A DNA stretch of 11,543 nucleotides, from the NCBI RefSeq assembly GCF_001602625.1, contig NZ_LECR01000035.1:2674-14216 (forward strand), written 5' to 3'. Origin of the DNA: Sodalis-like endosymbiont of Proechinophthirus fluctus (GTDB lineage: Bacteria; Pseudomonadota; Gammaproteobacteria; Enterobacterales; Enterobacteriaceae). The notes beneath the pieces were generated by a model. That model made no database searches. It saw nothing but the letters and a program-made list of their open reading frames with translations, and was not told the DNA's origin. Of this stretch, positions 1-7,843 are shown one piece after another; within the stretch, counting starts at the first letter, position 1, and each line of letters opens with the position of its first letter. A program made the translations under genes and the position numbers.

Positions 1-1488
1 TGAGGCAATATCCCCTTGGCGAGCGGGTGTTGGTGACGCTATTGAATTTTGCTGCTTCCGCCCGCCTAGCTATGGGCGAGGCGCTGACTAACCTGGCCGA
101 GACGTACATCGGCGAGATCAAGCGAGTGAAACCTTCAGCCAACTGGATGGCCGTCGCGGGATATTCCGGCGAAGATGCCAGCCTGTATCAGGCGGTGAAA
201 GACCTGGGTGAGGAGCTTTGCCCAGCACTGGGGCTGACTATCCCGGTGAGCAAAGGCTCCATGTCGATAAAAATACGTTGGCAGTAAGGATAGGAGAGCG
301 GGAAATGACCACGCCAGTGCCAACGGCAGTTTACGGGTTACGTTGTCGGAAATGGCGTTTGTCGGCCACTGCGGCATTGATGCCAATATCAGAATTCTGG
401 GGGATGATGCGCTGGCCGTTCTATTTAATGAAGAGATCTGGGTGGTTATCCAGATTAACGCCGATAACCGCGATACGGTAACGACTCTGTTCCGCGAGTA
501 AGGACTAGAGGATTGTCTGTACTATCTGGGTACGGCCCAGCCCGGCGATCAGTTTATCTTACGTACCGGGGGCGCCCGCTTTGCATCTATAGCCGCACCA
601 CCATTAGAATCTAGTGGGAAGAAACCAGCTGGCAGATGTGGTGGCTGTGCTATAATCGAGAAAGCGCCGATCAGGAACATGCAGCCCGTCAGGATGATAA
701 CGATCCTGGCCTGAGTAGTTCTGAGTTTTGATCCTGCCGATGATATCGTCGCGCCTTTTATCGCCAAGGGCGAGCGGCAGAAAGAAAGTCGCGGTACTGT
801 GTGAGTATGGTATGAACCCCCATGTAGAGATGACGGCCGCCTATTACCACGCGGGCCTAGAGTCTATTGATGTGCATCTCTGGCGCGCGCACGTTGGACT
901 GTTTCCATATACTGGTGGCCTGTGGAAGTCTCACCTATGGCGATGTTCTTGGGGTGCGGGTGAAGGTTAGGCGAAATAGGTTTCGTTCAATTCGCAGGTA
1001 CGTGATTAGTTCGGGGAGTTCTTTCACCGGATGCAGGCCTTGGCGCTCGTAGTATGCAACGAGTGTCAGATATAGTGTCCAATTTGCGCGAACTGATTCC
1101 CGGAGCGGAGTTGTGGTCGCGCTTTTTCCTCAATAAATCAGAACGCTTTGAGGCGCAGTTCAGTCTGATCGAAGTTACCTAGAGTCTGTCGCTGTTGTTA
1201 CAGAGCATCTTCAGCACCCGTCTGCCTATCGCGTCTCCCACGGCGAAGGTCTGAGGCACTGCGCTATGTGGACAACTACGGTAAGGTCATGGAGAACTAT
1301 CCCGCCAACCCCATGGATCACCTAATTGTATCGCCGCGGTGACCAATGCGAGCGGACGTGTTACGTTGACTATGCCGCATCCTGAACGGTTATTCCATAC
1401 CGTTAGTCACTCCTGGCATCCCGCAGAGTGGGGCGAGGACGGGCCTTGGATGCGGCTGTTTCGCAATGCGCGCAATCAGCTAAGTTAA
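1..1488 (+). pseudogene. purL: purL 3' remnant (phosphoribosylformylglycinamidine synthase), left edge cut
   Basis: PurL makes FGAM from FGAR, glutamine and ATP in purine synthesis; the E. coli enzyme is about 1295 residues. Only its C-terminal part lies in the window, in several frames. The stretch at 3-284 holds [19 protein letters not shown] and [17 protein letters not shown] (family usually GKDSMSM, so D is now G), followed by a TAA at 285-287. Near 322 the sequence jumps from the MTTPVP segment to a segment matching the family about 80-85 residues later, so roughly 250 bases are deleted. Later pieces include [55 protein letters not shown] and [17 protein letters not shown], ending RNARNQLS with TAA at 1486-1488. 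In the glutaminase domain the nucleophile Cys codon survives (1055-1057), but the flanking GVCNGCQ reads VVCNECQ. Many frameshifts and stops make activity implausible. Confidence 0.95.
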
Positions 1489-1699
1489 CACCGTTGGCCA
1501 ATCCGTGCCGGCGAGCGGTCGTAGTAGAGACAATGGCATGCGGCGGTGGCGCGATGGCTTGAGGCATGCTATTGCCAGAGCAACGCCGATTGGCTGGATT
1601 GCTCGTGTAACGCCCTTTCGCCGATTGGCTTACTGCTGTCTCTTTTTACGCTAGGATATTCATCTTTATTTTCAATAATTTTTATTAAAAAGTCAATTT
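1489..1699. other. intergenic region, no gene recognised
   Basis: This stretch follows the end of purL. A small open frame is present but resembles nothing I know, and I see no convincing RNA or terminator. A TGTC half-site at 1637-1640, followed ten bases later by CTAG, could be a degenerate second GlrR site (E. coli glmY has several). The 3' part becomes AT-rich toward the glmY control region. Confidence 0.5.
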
Positions 1700-1700
1700 A

Positions 1701-1718
1701 TGTCTCCCGGAGGAGACA
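1701..1718 (+). promoter_or_regulatory. GlrR (YfhA/QseF) operator upstream of glmY
   Basis: The sequence reads TGTC, ten bases, GACA: an exact match to the TGTC-N10-GACA site described for GlrR upstream of E. coli glmY. It is nested in a perfect 9-base inverted repeat (1699-1707 with 1712-1720). It lies about 110 bases before the predicted glmY start, a normal distance for a sigma-54 enhancer. An AT-rich tract at about 1760-1800 separates it from the promoter and could be an IHF-bendable spacer, but I see no clear IHF consensus. The site call rests on motif plus context. Confidence 0.72.
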
Positions 1719-1803
1719 TACTTATTCGATTTCCGTTTGAATTGCAGGATATCCTAGACGGAAGATAAATAAAATAATATATGAATAATTATAATTGGCG
1801 ATG

Positions 1804-1820
1804 TGGCATAGTTTCTGCTA
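1804..1820 (+). promoter_or_regulatory. sigma-54-type -24/-12 promoter of glmY
   Basis: TGGCATAGTTTCTGCTA fits the sigma-54 consensus TGGCACG-N4-TTGCW, with GG at 1805-1806 and GC at 1817-1818, the obligatory 12-base G-to-G spacing. The deviations are T for C in the -24 block and C for T in the -12 block. Transcription would begin near 1830-1831, exactly where the GlmY-like 5' end AGTCGCTCATTC starts. In E. coli glmY has overlapping sigma-70 and sigma-54 promoters; a sigma-70 element is not clear here. Confidence 0.7.
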
Positions 1821-1830
1821 TATTTAACTC

Positions 1831-1998
1831 AGTCGCTCATTCATCTCGATATGACAGCGTCCTGAAGGAAGTTTAATATACACCCTATATCATCCGAATG
1901 ATGCCAATATATGCTGTACCGGTCCAACGTAACCGTTAATCGCTGCTTCGGCGGTGTAAAAAATCACAGGACGACACTTGAGTAAGGCACCTTATTTT
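1831..1998 (+). ncRNA. glmY: glmY small RNA locus, possibly degraded
   Basis: GlmY is an sRNA of about 180 nucleotides that decoys the adaptor RapZ, sparing the homologous GlmZ and so raising GlmS (glucosamine-6-phosphate synthase). In E. coli it lies between purL and glrK on their strand, as here. The 5' end AGTCGCTCATTCATCTCGAT resembles the GCTCATTC start shared by GlmY and GlmZ. A 6-base stem with a UUCG loop lies at 1941-1956 (two G-U pairs), and GACACTTGAGTAAGGCACC near the 3' end recalls the family's 3' segment, followed by a short T tract at 1994-1998. I could not fold the whole RNA. The terminator looks weak, so the locus may be eroding. The ends are approximate, and identification is from memory of E. 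coli. Confidence 0.6.
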
Positions 1999-2103
1999 TA
2001 CCATTAGACACTTGACCTGTAGGCGAGCATCTTCTTTCTTTTCCTGCTGGTGATACTTGACTAGCATCAAGGCTTGTCTGTAAATCCTTTGAGGACGATG
2101 ACC

Positions 2104-3543
2104 GTGAACAAATGGCGTTCGTTTCCCCGTTCGCTGTGCCAATTCGTGATCCTGGCGCGCTCAGTCTGGTTGTTACTGCTGCTGATGCTGGCTTAAAAAG
2201 CCTGGCAGAGTCTGGACTCCCTGAGCGATCAGATGGCGGAAATAAACCACTCAACGCTGGAGGACGCCAGGCGCACCGAAATATATGACCAGTTTAGCGC
2301 TGGCGATGAAGCACAGTTATCGCCAATGTTGCATCCTTAACGACCCACAACATTGGCACGATTATACCAAAATCAACGCTAACAGTATCTACAGACCTTG
2401 AGTGGTCTCGGCGATCTGTTGCCGGATCTACGTTATCGTTAATGCCTCGATAGCCTATTGGCCGCCCTCGATAAGCTCCATTGTGAAAACAGCGGCCTTG
2501 GCCGACCAGGCTTCGGCACAGCTGGAGTCTTTTCCCATGCTAACGGCGAATTGGGCAGGCGATGCGCGAAAATATTTTGCTCGCGACCCCCAACTGCAGC
2601 AGGCAATCGCAGGAACGGGGCGCTTTTGGCTGGTTTGGCGTTTTTGCTGTTTTTCAGTTTAGCGCTAGTATTCTTGTTTACCCGCATGATTACCGGCCCA
2701 GTAAAGCGGGTCGAAAGCATAATCAACCGGCTGGGGTAGTGGCAAAAGCTGGCCGCGGATACGCCATTTAGCGCACCGCGTGAAATTCAGTCCTTTGCCC
2801 AGCGCATAATTTGGCTAAATGAGCGGCTATCCTGGTTGGAATCCCAGCAGCATAAGTTTTTGTGCCATGTTTCCCTATGAATTAATGACGCCATTCGCCA
2901 GCCTGTGCGAATAGGCCTGGCGAATGGCGGACGAAGTGGCGGGTCCGCCTGAGAGCCGATCAGAAAAAATGGCAGCGATTCTTGATAGCATCCACCGCCA
3001 CTTGAAGCAACGCATTAATTAAACAATTTCTGGATTATAAATCGCCGGTTGGCGGAAAGCCCTATAAGAAGGGCTGAGGAAATCAATCTAGTGGCGATGG
3101 TATCAGGCGTTATCGCCGTCCACAACACCTGGCAGCGCGCCCAAGGGTATTCAAAACCACGTAACGCTTGAGGTAACATAATTGCATGGCGCGCCGCCGA
3201 CGTTTTTAAGCCGGGTTCTCTGGATAATCTGTATTCTAATGCGGTGCACTACGAGCAGTAATCCAGTAACATCTGGAACCGAAGCCGCCTCAGCGGGCAG
3301 TGTATCCTACTGGAACTGGCCAATAGTAGGACACCTATCGCTAAAACGGATTGGACTCTGATTTTCAAGCTGTTTTATCAAGGCCGTATCTAGCATCAAG
3401 GCTACATCTAGCGTAAAGACGCAGTAAAAGGCAGTACACTGGGATTGAGCATTGCTCGGAGTTGTTCCGTCGTATTCGCGATGCACTCGATTTAGTGAGC
3501 GTGGATTACGCCGCGGTCTGCCTTTCACATTACCCTCCCTTAA
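2104..3543 (+). pseudogene. glrK: glrK/qseE sensor histidine kinase pseudogene
   Basis: GlrK is the inner-membrane kinase that phosphorylates GlrR. The remnant spans the whole gene: GTG start at 2104 (VNKWRSFPRSL, matching E. coli MKRWPVFPRSL position for position, with GAGG at 2091-2094), first membrane segment, sensor region, second membrane segment with HAMP (FTRMITGPVKRVESIINRLG), H-box region, N-box (LDNLYSNAVHY), F-box-like FKLFYQG, a G2-like GSTLGLS (G to T), and final TLP with TAA at 3541-3543. Lesions include TAA at 2194-2196 inside the first membrane segment, further stops in the sensor domain, a stop after NRLG, and an extra base in the codon of the phosphoacceptor His (2875-2878). 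The H-to-N-box region is badly scrambled. Non-functional. Confidence 0.93.
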
Positions 3544-3565
3544 ACCGACGAGAAGTGGTCAATAC

Positions 3566-3962
3566 ATGACTGGAGCAGCACGTTCACCACGGCAGACCGC
3601 GAGTTACCTCTTTTTGTGTTTGCTAACCATCTCCCGTACGCCGCATCGGTGGTGTTACTGATACTACTACTCTCAGCCTGCCAGCAAGACGGCGACCCGA
3701 AACAGCTACTGAGTGAGATGCCGGGAATGGAATCCCGTACCCATTTGGTGGCGGTAACGCTTGCGAAAGTGTGAGATGACATCTAGAAGAGTGACGATGG
3801 GGCAGTGAAAATCTGGCTATTGATTAAGCCTTATGGAATGCGCGCCACGCATGACGCCGACGCAGGCACTCGTGGAAACCTGGCAACACTAGGGCGCAAG
3901 CTGGCAGCAGGACGACAGTTTTCGCGAGAGCATTTTACTGGGCGAGCAGAGCCAGAGCCAGA
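3566..3962 (+). pseudogene. qseG: qseG (yfhG) lipoprotein pseudogene, 3' half deleted
   Basis: QseG is an outer-membrane lipoprotein encoded between glrK and glrR and linked to kinase signalling. Evidence here is a hydrophobic run ending in a lipobox, LLILLLLSAC, with the lipidated Cys codon at 3679-3681, followed by QQDGDPKQLL. After frameshifts comes a segment with CAPRMTPTQ and SWQQDDSFRESILLGEQ, matching E. coli CADRLMPAQ and SWQNTFKQGILLADA. The reading frame has several shifts and stops (for example TGA near 3774). Everything after the GEQSQSQ stretch is missing: the sequence passes directly into the ATPase domain of glrR. The ATG at 3566 is the most upstream plausible start but is uncertain. 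Confidence 0.8.
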
Positions 3963-4720
3963 ACCGGAAAAGAAATTTTAGCGAAGGCGATCCACGCCGC
4001 TAGCTCGCGTGCCCATACCCCGTTCGTCGCAATAAACTGCGGTGCCTTACCGGAGACGCTGCTACTGTCTGCGAACTGCTCAGCTATGCCCATGGTGCTT
4101 TCACCGGCGCGATTAGCCAGCGTGAAGGGTTATTCCAGGCCGCCGAGGGCGACATTATTTCTTGATGAAATTAGCGATATGCCGCTTTCGTTGAATGAAG
4201 GGAAAACTGCTGCAAGAGCACAAGGTGCGCCTGCTCGGCAGCAATCGCGCTATCGATATACGCATTTTCCTCGAGGATCCGTATTATAGATTAAATATCG
4301 TCAGCCTGAAACTGCAACCCCTGCATGAACTGGCCGAGGAATATTCCCCTGCTGGCGTAGTATTTATTACGCCTGGCGGCGCAGCGCCATAAACCCTTCG
4401 TGCACAGTTTTCCACCGATGTTATGAGAAGACTGGGCCGCCGGCTGGCCCAGTAATGTACGCTGGTGAACGTGATAAATATAGTGTATGGCGTTAACCTC
4501 CACGCCGGTCATCGGTGATGCGCTGCTGGATGATACCTCGGCGATGCTACCTTCGTCGCCTAGGCGCACCATTAATTCGAATTGCGCTATTACGCAAGTT
4601 ATTGCAAATAACCCGTGGAAATGTGACGCAGGCCGCACTGATGGCTGGTCATAACCGTATAGAGTTTTATAAACTCTTTTCCCGCCATATACGATGGACC
4701 AGAATAATTTTAAACATTGA
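3963..4720 (+). pseudogene. glrR: glrR (yfhA/qseF) sigma-54 activator pseudogene, receiver domain deleted
   Basis: GlrR is an NtrC-family response regulator that activates sigma-54 promoters such as glmY. The remnant starts inside Walker A (TGKEILAKAIHAASSRA) and continues VAINCGALPE. The sigma-54-contacting loop HGAFTGA is preserved in one frame at about 4091-4111. TLFLDEISDMPLSLN (Walker B), LLQEHKVRLLGSNRAIDI and YYRLNIVSLK follow, with about 20 residues missing before YYRLN. The C-terminal DNA-binding helix-turn-helix is recognisable (LLQITRGNVTQAALMAG, EFYKLFSRH), ending DQNNFKH with TGA at 4718-4720. The receiver domain and start codon are absent and there are several frameshifts. Dead, but much of the C-terminal helix-turn-helix still reads in one frame. 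Confidence 0.92.
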
Positions 4721-4780
4721 TTAGTCTTCGTTTCCGATAATCGACGGAGAGCGCTGGTAATCGACTAAGTAGGTGAAGTA

Positions 4781-5098
4781 ATGAAAAACTTGATGCGATA
4801 ATCAAACCCATCAAATGGGATGACATGCGCGAAGTGCTGGCCGAAGTCAGCATTACCGGGATGATGGTAACTGAAGTTAAAGGAATTAGACGACAAAAAA
4901 GGGCATACTGAATTGTATCGCAGCGCGGAGTACATGGTAAATTTCCTGCATAAATTGAACTGATGGTGCCGGATGATGTCGTCGACACCATTATGCACAC
5001 CGCCCAGACTGGCAAGATCGGCGATGGCAAAATTTTTGTCTTCGACGTAGTGTGTGTGGCACATCGGCACCAGCGATTAAGATGAAGAATCCATCTAA
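4781..5098 (+). pseudogene. glnB: glnB (nitrogen regulatory protein PII) pseudogene
   Basis: GlnB signals nitrogen and 2-oxoglutarate status to GlnE and NtrB; the E. coli protein has 112 residues. The ATG at 4781 has AGGTGA at 4771-4776. A missing A in the first A-run (after the start) throws the frame off at once. In other frames the PII sequence is clear: DAIIKPIKWDDMREVLAEV, TELYRSAEYMV with the uridylylated Tyr51 codon at 4916-4918, MVPDDVVDTIMHTAQTGKIG, DGKIFVFDV, then a C-terminus reading GTSD-stop-DEESI with TAA at 5096-5098. Other lesions are one extra A in the run at about 4893-4900, a frame-breaking deletion near 4951, and TAA at 5078-5080. Several indels fall in A-runs, typical of replication slippage. 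The glrR-glnB order is as in E. coli. Confidence 0.93.
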
Positions 5099-5289
5099 GG
5101 TTCGCTGCCAGCGGCCCAAGCTATTGGAAAAATAACCACGTTGTGCCGGCGTCTTAAGGATCAGCCCGCGAGGCATCACGGGAATACCGCAATGCTTAGG
5201 CGTTAGGTGTGGGCGCGCGAGCCGTGAATGTGCAACGCACAGGATACCGCAGAGGGGGAACCCGCGCGTGAATTTTTCTTCCTTCGCGA
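5099..5289. other. intergenic region where hmp would be expected; nothing recognised
   Basis: In E. coli the minus-strand (relative to this window) gene hmp, flavohaemoglobin, lies between glnB and glyA. I translated this stretch in both directions and found no globin or flavin-reductase motif, so hmp appears deleted or never present. A 65-codon open frame starting at 5228 has no recognisable similarity and overlaps the glyA control region. Confidence 0.55.
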
Positions 5290-5302
5290 TGAAAATATTT
5301 CG
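5290..5302 (+). promoter_or_regulatory. MetR-like site upstream of glyA
   Basis: TGAAAATATTTCG matches the MetR consensus TGAA-N5-TTCA at seven of the eight defined bases. MetR activates glyA in E. coli from sites just upstream of the PurR box, and this site is 17 bases upstream of the PurR box here. The motif is short and degenerate, so context carries most of the weight. Confidence 0.45.
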
Positions 5303-5319
5303 CTATTCGGATCAAGAGA

Positions 5320-5335
5320 AGGAAATCGTTTGCGT
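5320..5335 (-). promoter_or_regulatory. PurR operator of glyA
   Basis: Read on the minus strand, ACGCAAACGATTTCCT matches the PurR consensus ACGCAAACGTTTTCGT with two mismatches. It has the same orientation and position as the known E. coli glyA operator. PurR with hypoxanthine or guanine represses glyA because serine hydroxymethyltransferase supplies one-carbon units for purines. Whether this organism still makes PurR cannot be seen here. Confidence 0.72.
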
Positions 5336-5379
5336 AAAAAGCAGCGCTGGACTCTATCGGAAATTAGAAAAAAAAAGAC

Positions 5380-5385
5380 TACACT
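5380..5385 (+). promoter_or_regulatory. probable -10 element of glyA
   Basis: TACACT is placed like the TATACT -10 box of E. coli glyA relative to the PurR operator and start codon. The segment 17 bases upstream is a poor -35 match (TCGGAA), consistent with an activator-dependent promoter. Moderate to low confidence. Confidence 0.4.
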
Positions 5386-5458
5386 GACGGCTTGGTTGTT
5401 CCCCCTAGTTGTTCCCCTAATTTAATCGCCATAGTAGGCTGAGAGTCGGGAGAAATAG

Positions 5459-6712
5459 ATGTTGAATCGTGATATGAACATTGCGGATTATGATGCCGAA
5501 CTGTGGCAGGCAATGGAGCAGGAGGTAATGCGCCAGGAAGAGCACATTGAACTGATTGCATCTGAAAACTACACCAGCCCACACGTTATGCAGGCACAGG
5601 GCTCACAGTTGACCAATAAGTATGCTGAAGGCTATCCCGGCAAGCGTTACTACGGCGGATGTGAATATGTTGACGTGGTGGAGCAGTTGGCCATCGATCG
5701 TGCCAAAGCGCTGTTTGGCGCCGATTATGCAAATGTTCAGCCACATTCGGGATCACAAGCCAATTTCGCCGTTTATACCACCTTGCTGCAACCGGGCAAT
5801 ACTTTGCTGGGGATGAATCTGGCGCACGGTGGTCATTTGACCCATGGCTCCCCGGTCAACTTCTCCGGAAAATTATACAATACTGTGCCTTACGGTATTG
5901 ATGAAAGCGGCCATATCGATTATGAGCAACTGGCCAAACTGGCGAAAATCCATCAACCGGAAATGATTATCGGTGGTTTCTCCGCTTATTCCGGCATGGT
6001 GGATTGGGCTAAAATGCGGCAAATTGCCGACAGTATTGGCGCTTATCTGTTTGTGGATATGGCCCACGTAGCGGGCCTTATCGCCGCCGGAGTGTATCCG
6101 AACCCGGTGCCTCACGCACACGTGGTGACTACCACGACCCACAAGACGCTGGCCGGCCCCCGCGGCGGTATGATCCTGGCACAAGGAGGTAGCGAAGAGC
6201 TGTACAAAAATCTGAACTCCGCCGTGTTCCCTGGTGCGCAGGGTGGTCCGTTAATGCATGTGATCGCCGCCAAGGCAGTCGCGCTAAAAGAGGCAATGGA
6301 GCCCGCGTTCAAAACCTACCAGCAGAAGGTAGCCAAAAACGCCAAGGCCATGGTGGAGGTTTTCTTGTCGCGCGGGTTTAAAGTTGTTTCCGGCACTACC
6401 AATAATCACTTATTCTTGCTGGATTTAGTGGATAAAAACCTGACAGGGAAAGAGGCAGATGCGGCCCTGGGACGTGCCAATATCACCGTCAACAAAAACA
6501 GCGTACCGAACGATCCAAAAAGTCCGTTCGTTACCTCCGGGGTACGTATCGGCACGCCAGCGGTCACTCGACGCGGTTTTACTGAGACCGATGTGCGTGA
6601 GTTGGCTGGCTGGGTGTGCGACGTGCTGGAAAATATCAATGACGATACGGTGATTGAACGGACTAAAAATAAAGTGCTGGATATTTGTGCCCGCCACCCC
6701 GTTTACGCTTGA
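5459..6712 (+). CDS. glyA: serine hydroxymethyltransferase
   Basis: GlyA converts serine and tetrahydrofolate to glycine and 5,10-methylene-tetrahydrofolate, the main one-carbon source; it is a cytosolic PLP-dependent homodimer. The 417 codons equal the E. coli length, and most residues are identical. Visible active-site residues: Ser35, Tyr55, Glu57, Tyr65, His126, Asp200 and His203 (VDMAHVAG), His228-Lys229 in [14 protein letters not shown] where Lys229 binds PLP, and Arg363. The loop FPGAQGGP has Ala where E. coli has Gly, a mild change. The start [16 protein letters not shown] matches E. coli MLKREMNIADYD, with GGGAGA at 5448-5453, five bases before the ATG. There are no frameshifts or stops. 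It is the only complete, clearly undamaged gene in the window and is flanked by pseudogenes on both sides. No clear terminator follows. Confidence 0.98.
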   Translation: MLNRDMNIADYDAELWQAMEQEVMRQEEHIELIASENYTSPHVMQAQGSQLTNKYAEGYPGKRYYGGCEYVDVVEQLAIDRAKALFGADYANVQPHSGSQANFAVYTTLLQPGNTLLGMNLAHGGHLTHGSPVNFSGKLYNTVPYGIDESGHIDYEQLAKLAKIHQPEMIIGGFSAYSGMVDWAKMRQIADSIGAYLFVDMAHVAGLIAAGVYPNPVPHAHVVTTTTHKTLAGPRGGMILAQGGSEELYKNLNSAVFPGAQGGPLMHVIAAKAVALKEAMEPAFKTYQQKVAKNAKAMVEVFLSRGFKVVSGTTNNHLFLLDLVDKNLTGKEADAALGRANITVNKNSVPNDPKSPFVTSGVRIGTPAVTRRGFTETDVRELAGWVCDVLENINDDTVIERTKNKVLDICARHPVYA

Positions 6713-7843
6713 CGGCACCGAACGGTTTTAACGAGGTAAGGGGGACGGGACTGCATAGCTCTTGCTGGCATAACCACGGTCACAAACAGCTAAAGGTTCC
6801 CCGCGGGGTCGTTTTTGTTCCTGGCGGTGCTGAGGCGCGCTTTAGTTGCCCGCGGCGCCGGACTGGCAGTATCGCAGACGGGTTCAGGATTCGAGCAGAT
6901 TGCGTATCTGCTGGCGCTGTACGGTATTTCACCTTCCGGTGGCATAGGGCGAACTGATACAGCGTGCCGGTTTCGACTTTGAGAGTTGCGCGAGATCGCG
7001 TCGTGTGGTCTCGGGATCCGTCCCGTATTGGTGCGCCAGCTATGTCAGTGAGTAGAGCCCCGTTGCTAAATACAGCTATAGCAACAGATGGCTGCGTCTG
7101 CCGGAAGCGGATAGTGTATTCCGTACGCGGTCAGACCCGACCACGGCAAATTTGTGATTACCACCTATCTTGCCACCCATCCCCAGCTGCGGCAAAGTTT
7201 GCTGATAATGCCCTGGTCGCGGCTATATTATAGGGCTTGATGGCGATATTGCTGGTTACCTTGACGCTCAATTTGCTGCATCTTTCTTCTCGTACGCTTC
7301 ATCTTGGCCAATTCTGGCTAGAAAAGGCCAGTTTTTCCTAGTGGGAGGGGGGAGGTGGACCTCTAGATGACATACGCTCAAGCGCTTACACCCGCTATTA
7401 CGGGACGCTGTAGAACTGGATAAGGCGCTGGCTGTCTGGGTATTAACACCGGTGGAGTATTACAACCCCGTGGGTTGCGGTTATGGGCACTGTTACTTGC
7501 CGCGGATGAATAATTGCAGGCGGTCGATGGTTGGTACGATCGCTACCGCCGTAGTGGTGGCGATGGGATTGCACCTCTGCTCTGGCAGTGTTGGTACTGC
7601 TGTTTGCCAAAGTGATTGGCACATATGCTTGGAGCGTCTTGTCCGCGCTTATGATAGCCGGTGGTACGGTGCTGATGCTACTGGTGTTCTTCGGTCGTCG
7701 CGTCGCTGAACGGCTGATAACGCCGCGTGCTCCGTCTCTTTGGCATAATGTGGTATGGCCAATGCTGGTGCTTACCGGTAGCATGCTGCCGTATTTCAGC
7801 GCGGTGTCACAGATGGTAAGCGGTATCCACCCGTTTAGCGTCA
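6713..7843 (+). pseudogene. decayed coding region of unknown identity, membrane-protein-like 3' part
   Basis: No frame is open across this stretch, but short coding-like pieces occur on the + strand. At about 6800-6950 one frame reads FLAVLRRALVARGAGLAVSQ and FEQIAYLLALYGISPSGG. At about 7239-7335 it reads MAILLVTLTLNLLHLSSRTL then GQFWLEKA. At about 7410-7470 it reads ELDKALAVWVLTPVEYYNP. From about 7579 to 7830 comes a hydrophobic segment (ALAVLVLLFAKVIGTYAW, LMIAGGTVLMLLVFFG) followed by WHNVVWPMLVLTGSMLPYFS. The alternation of transmembrane-like runs and basic loops suggests one or two broken inner-membrane protein genes. I cannot name a family. The E. coli genes between glyA and suhB (yph, hca, csiE, yfhR) do not obviously match. 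It converges with the minus-strand gene ending at about 7844. Confidence 0.45.

Noticed and set aside
1699..1720. Hairpin (9 bp stem, 4-base loop) as a rho-independent terminator of purL
   Set aside because: It is not followed by a T-run on the + strand, and it exactly contains the TGTC-N10-GACA GlrR motif at the right distance from the glmY promoter, a better explanation.
4291..4638. 115-codon open frame on the minus strand
   Set aside because: It lies antisense to the glrR remnant, whose + strand pieces match GlrR clearly, and its translation resembles no protein. Long antisense frames are common opposite GC-rich coding DNA.
5228..5425. 65-codon open frame upstream of glyA
   Set aside because: It has no recognisable similarity and runs through the MetR, PurR and -10 elements of glyA, so it is unlikely to be a gene.
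6797..6816. CCCCGCGGGG followed shortly by TTTTT as the glyA terminator
   Set aside because: The palindrome leaves only about three pairs once a loop is allowed, and it lies about 85 bases past the stop inside coding-like debris. Too weak to call.
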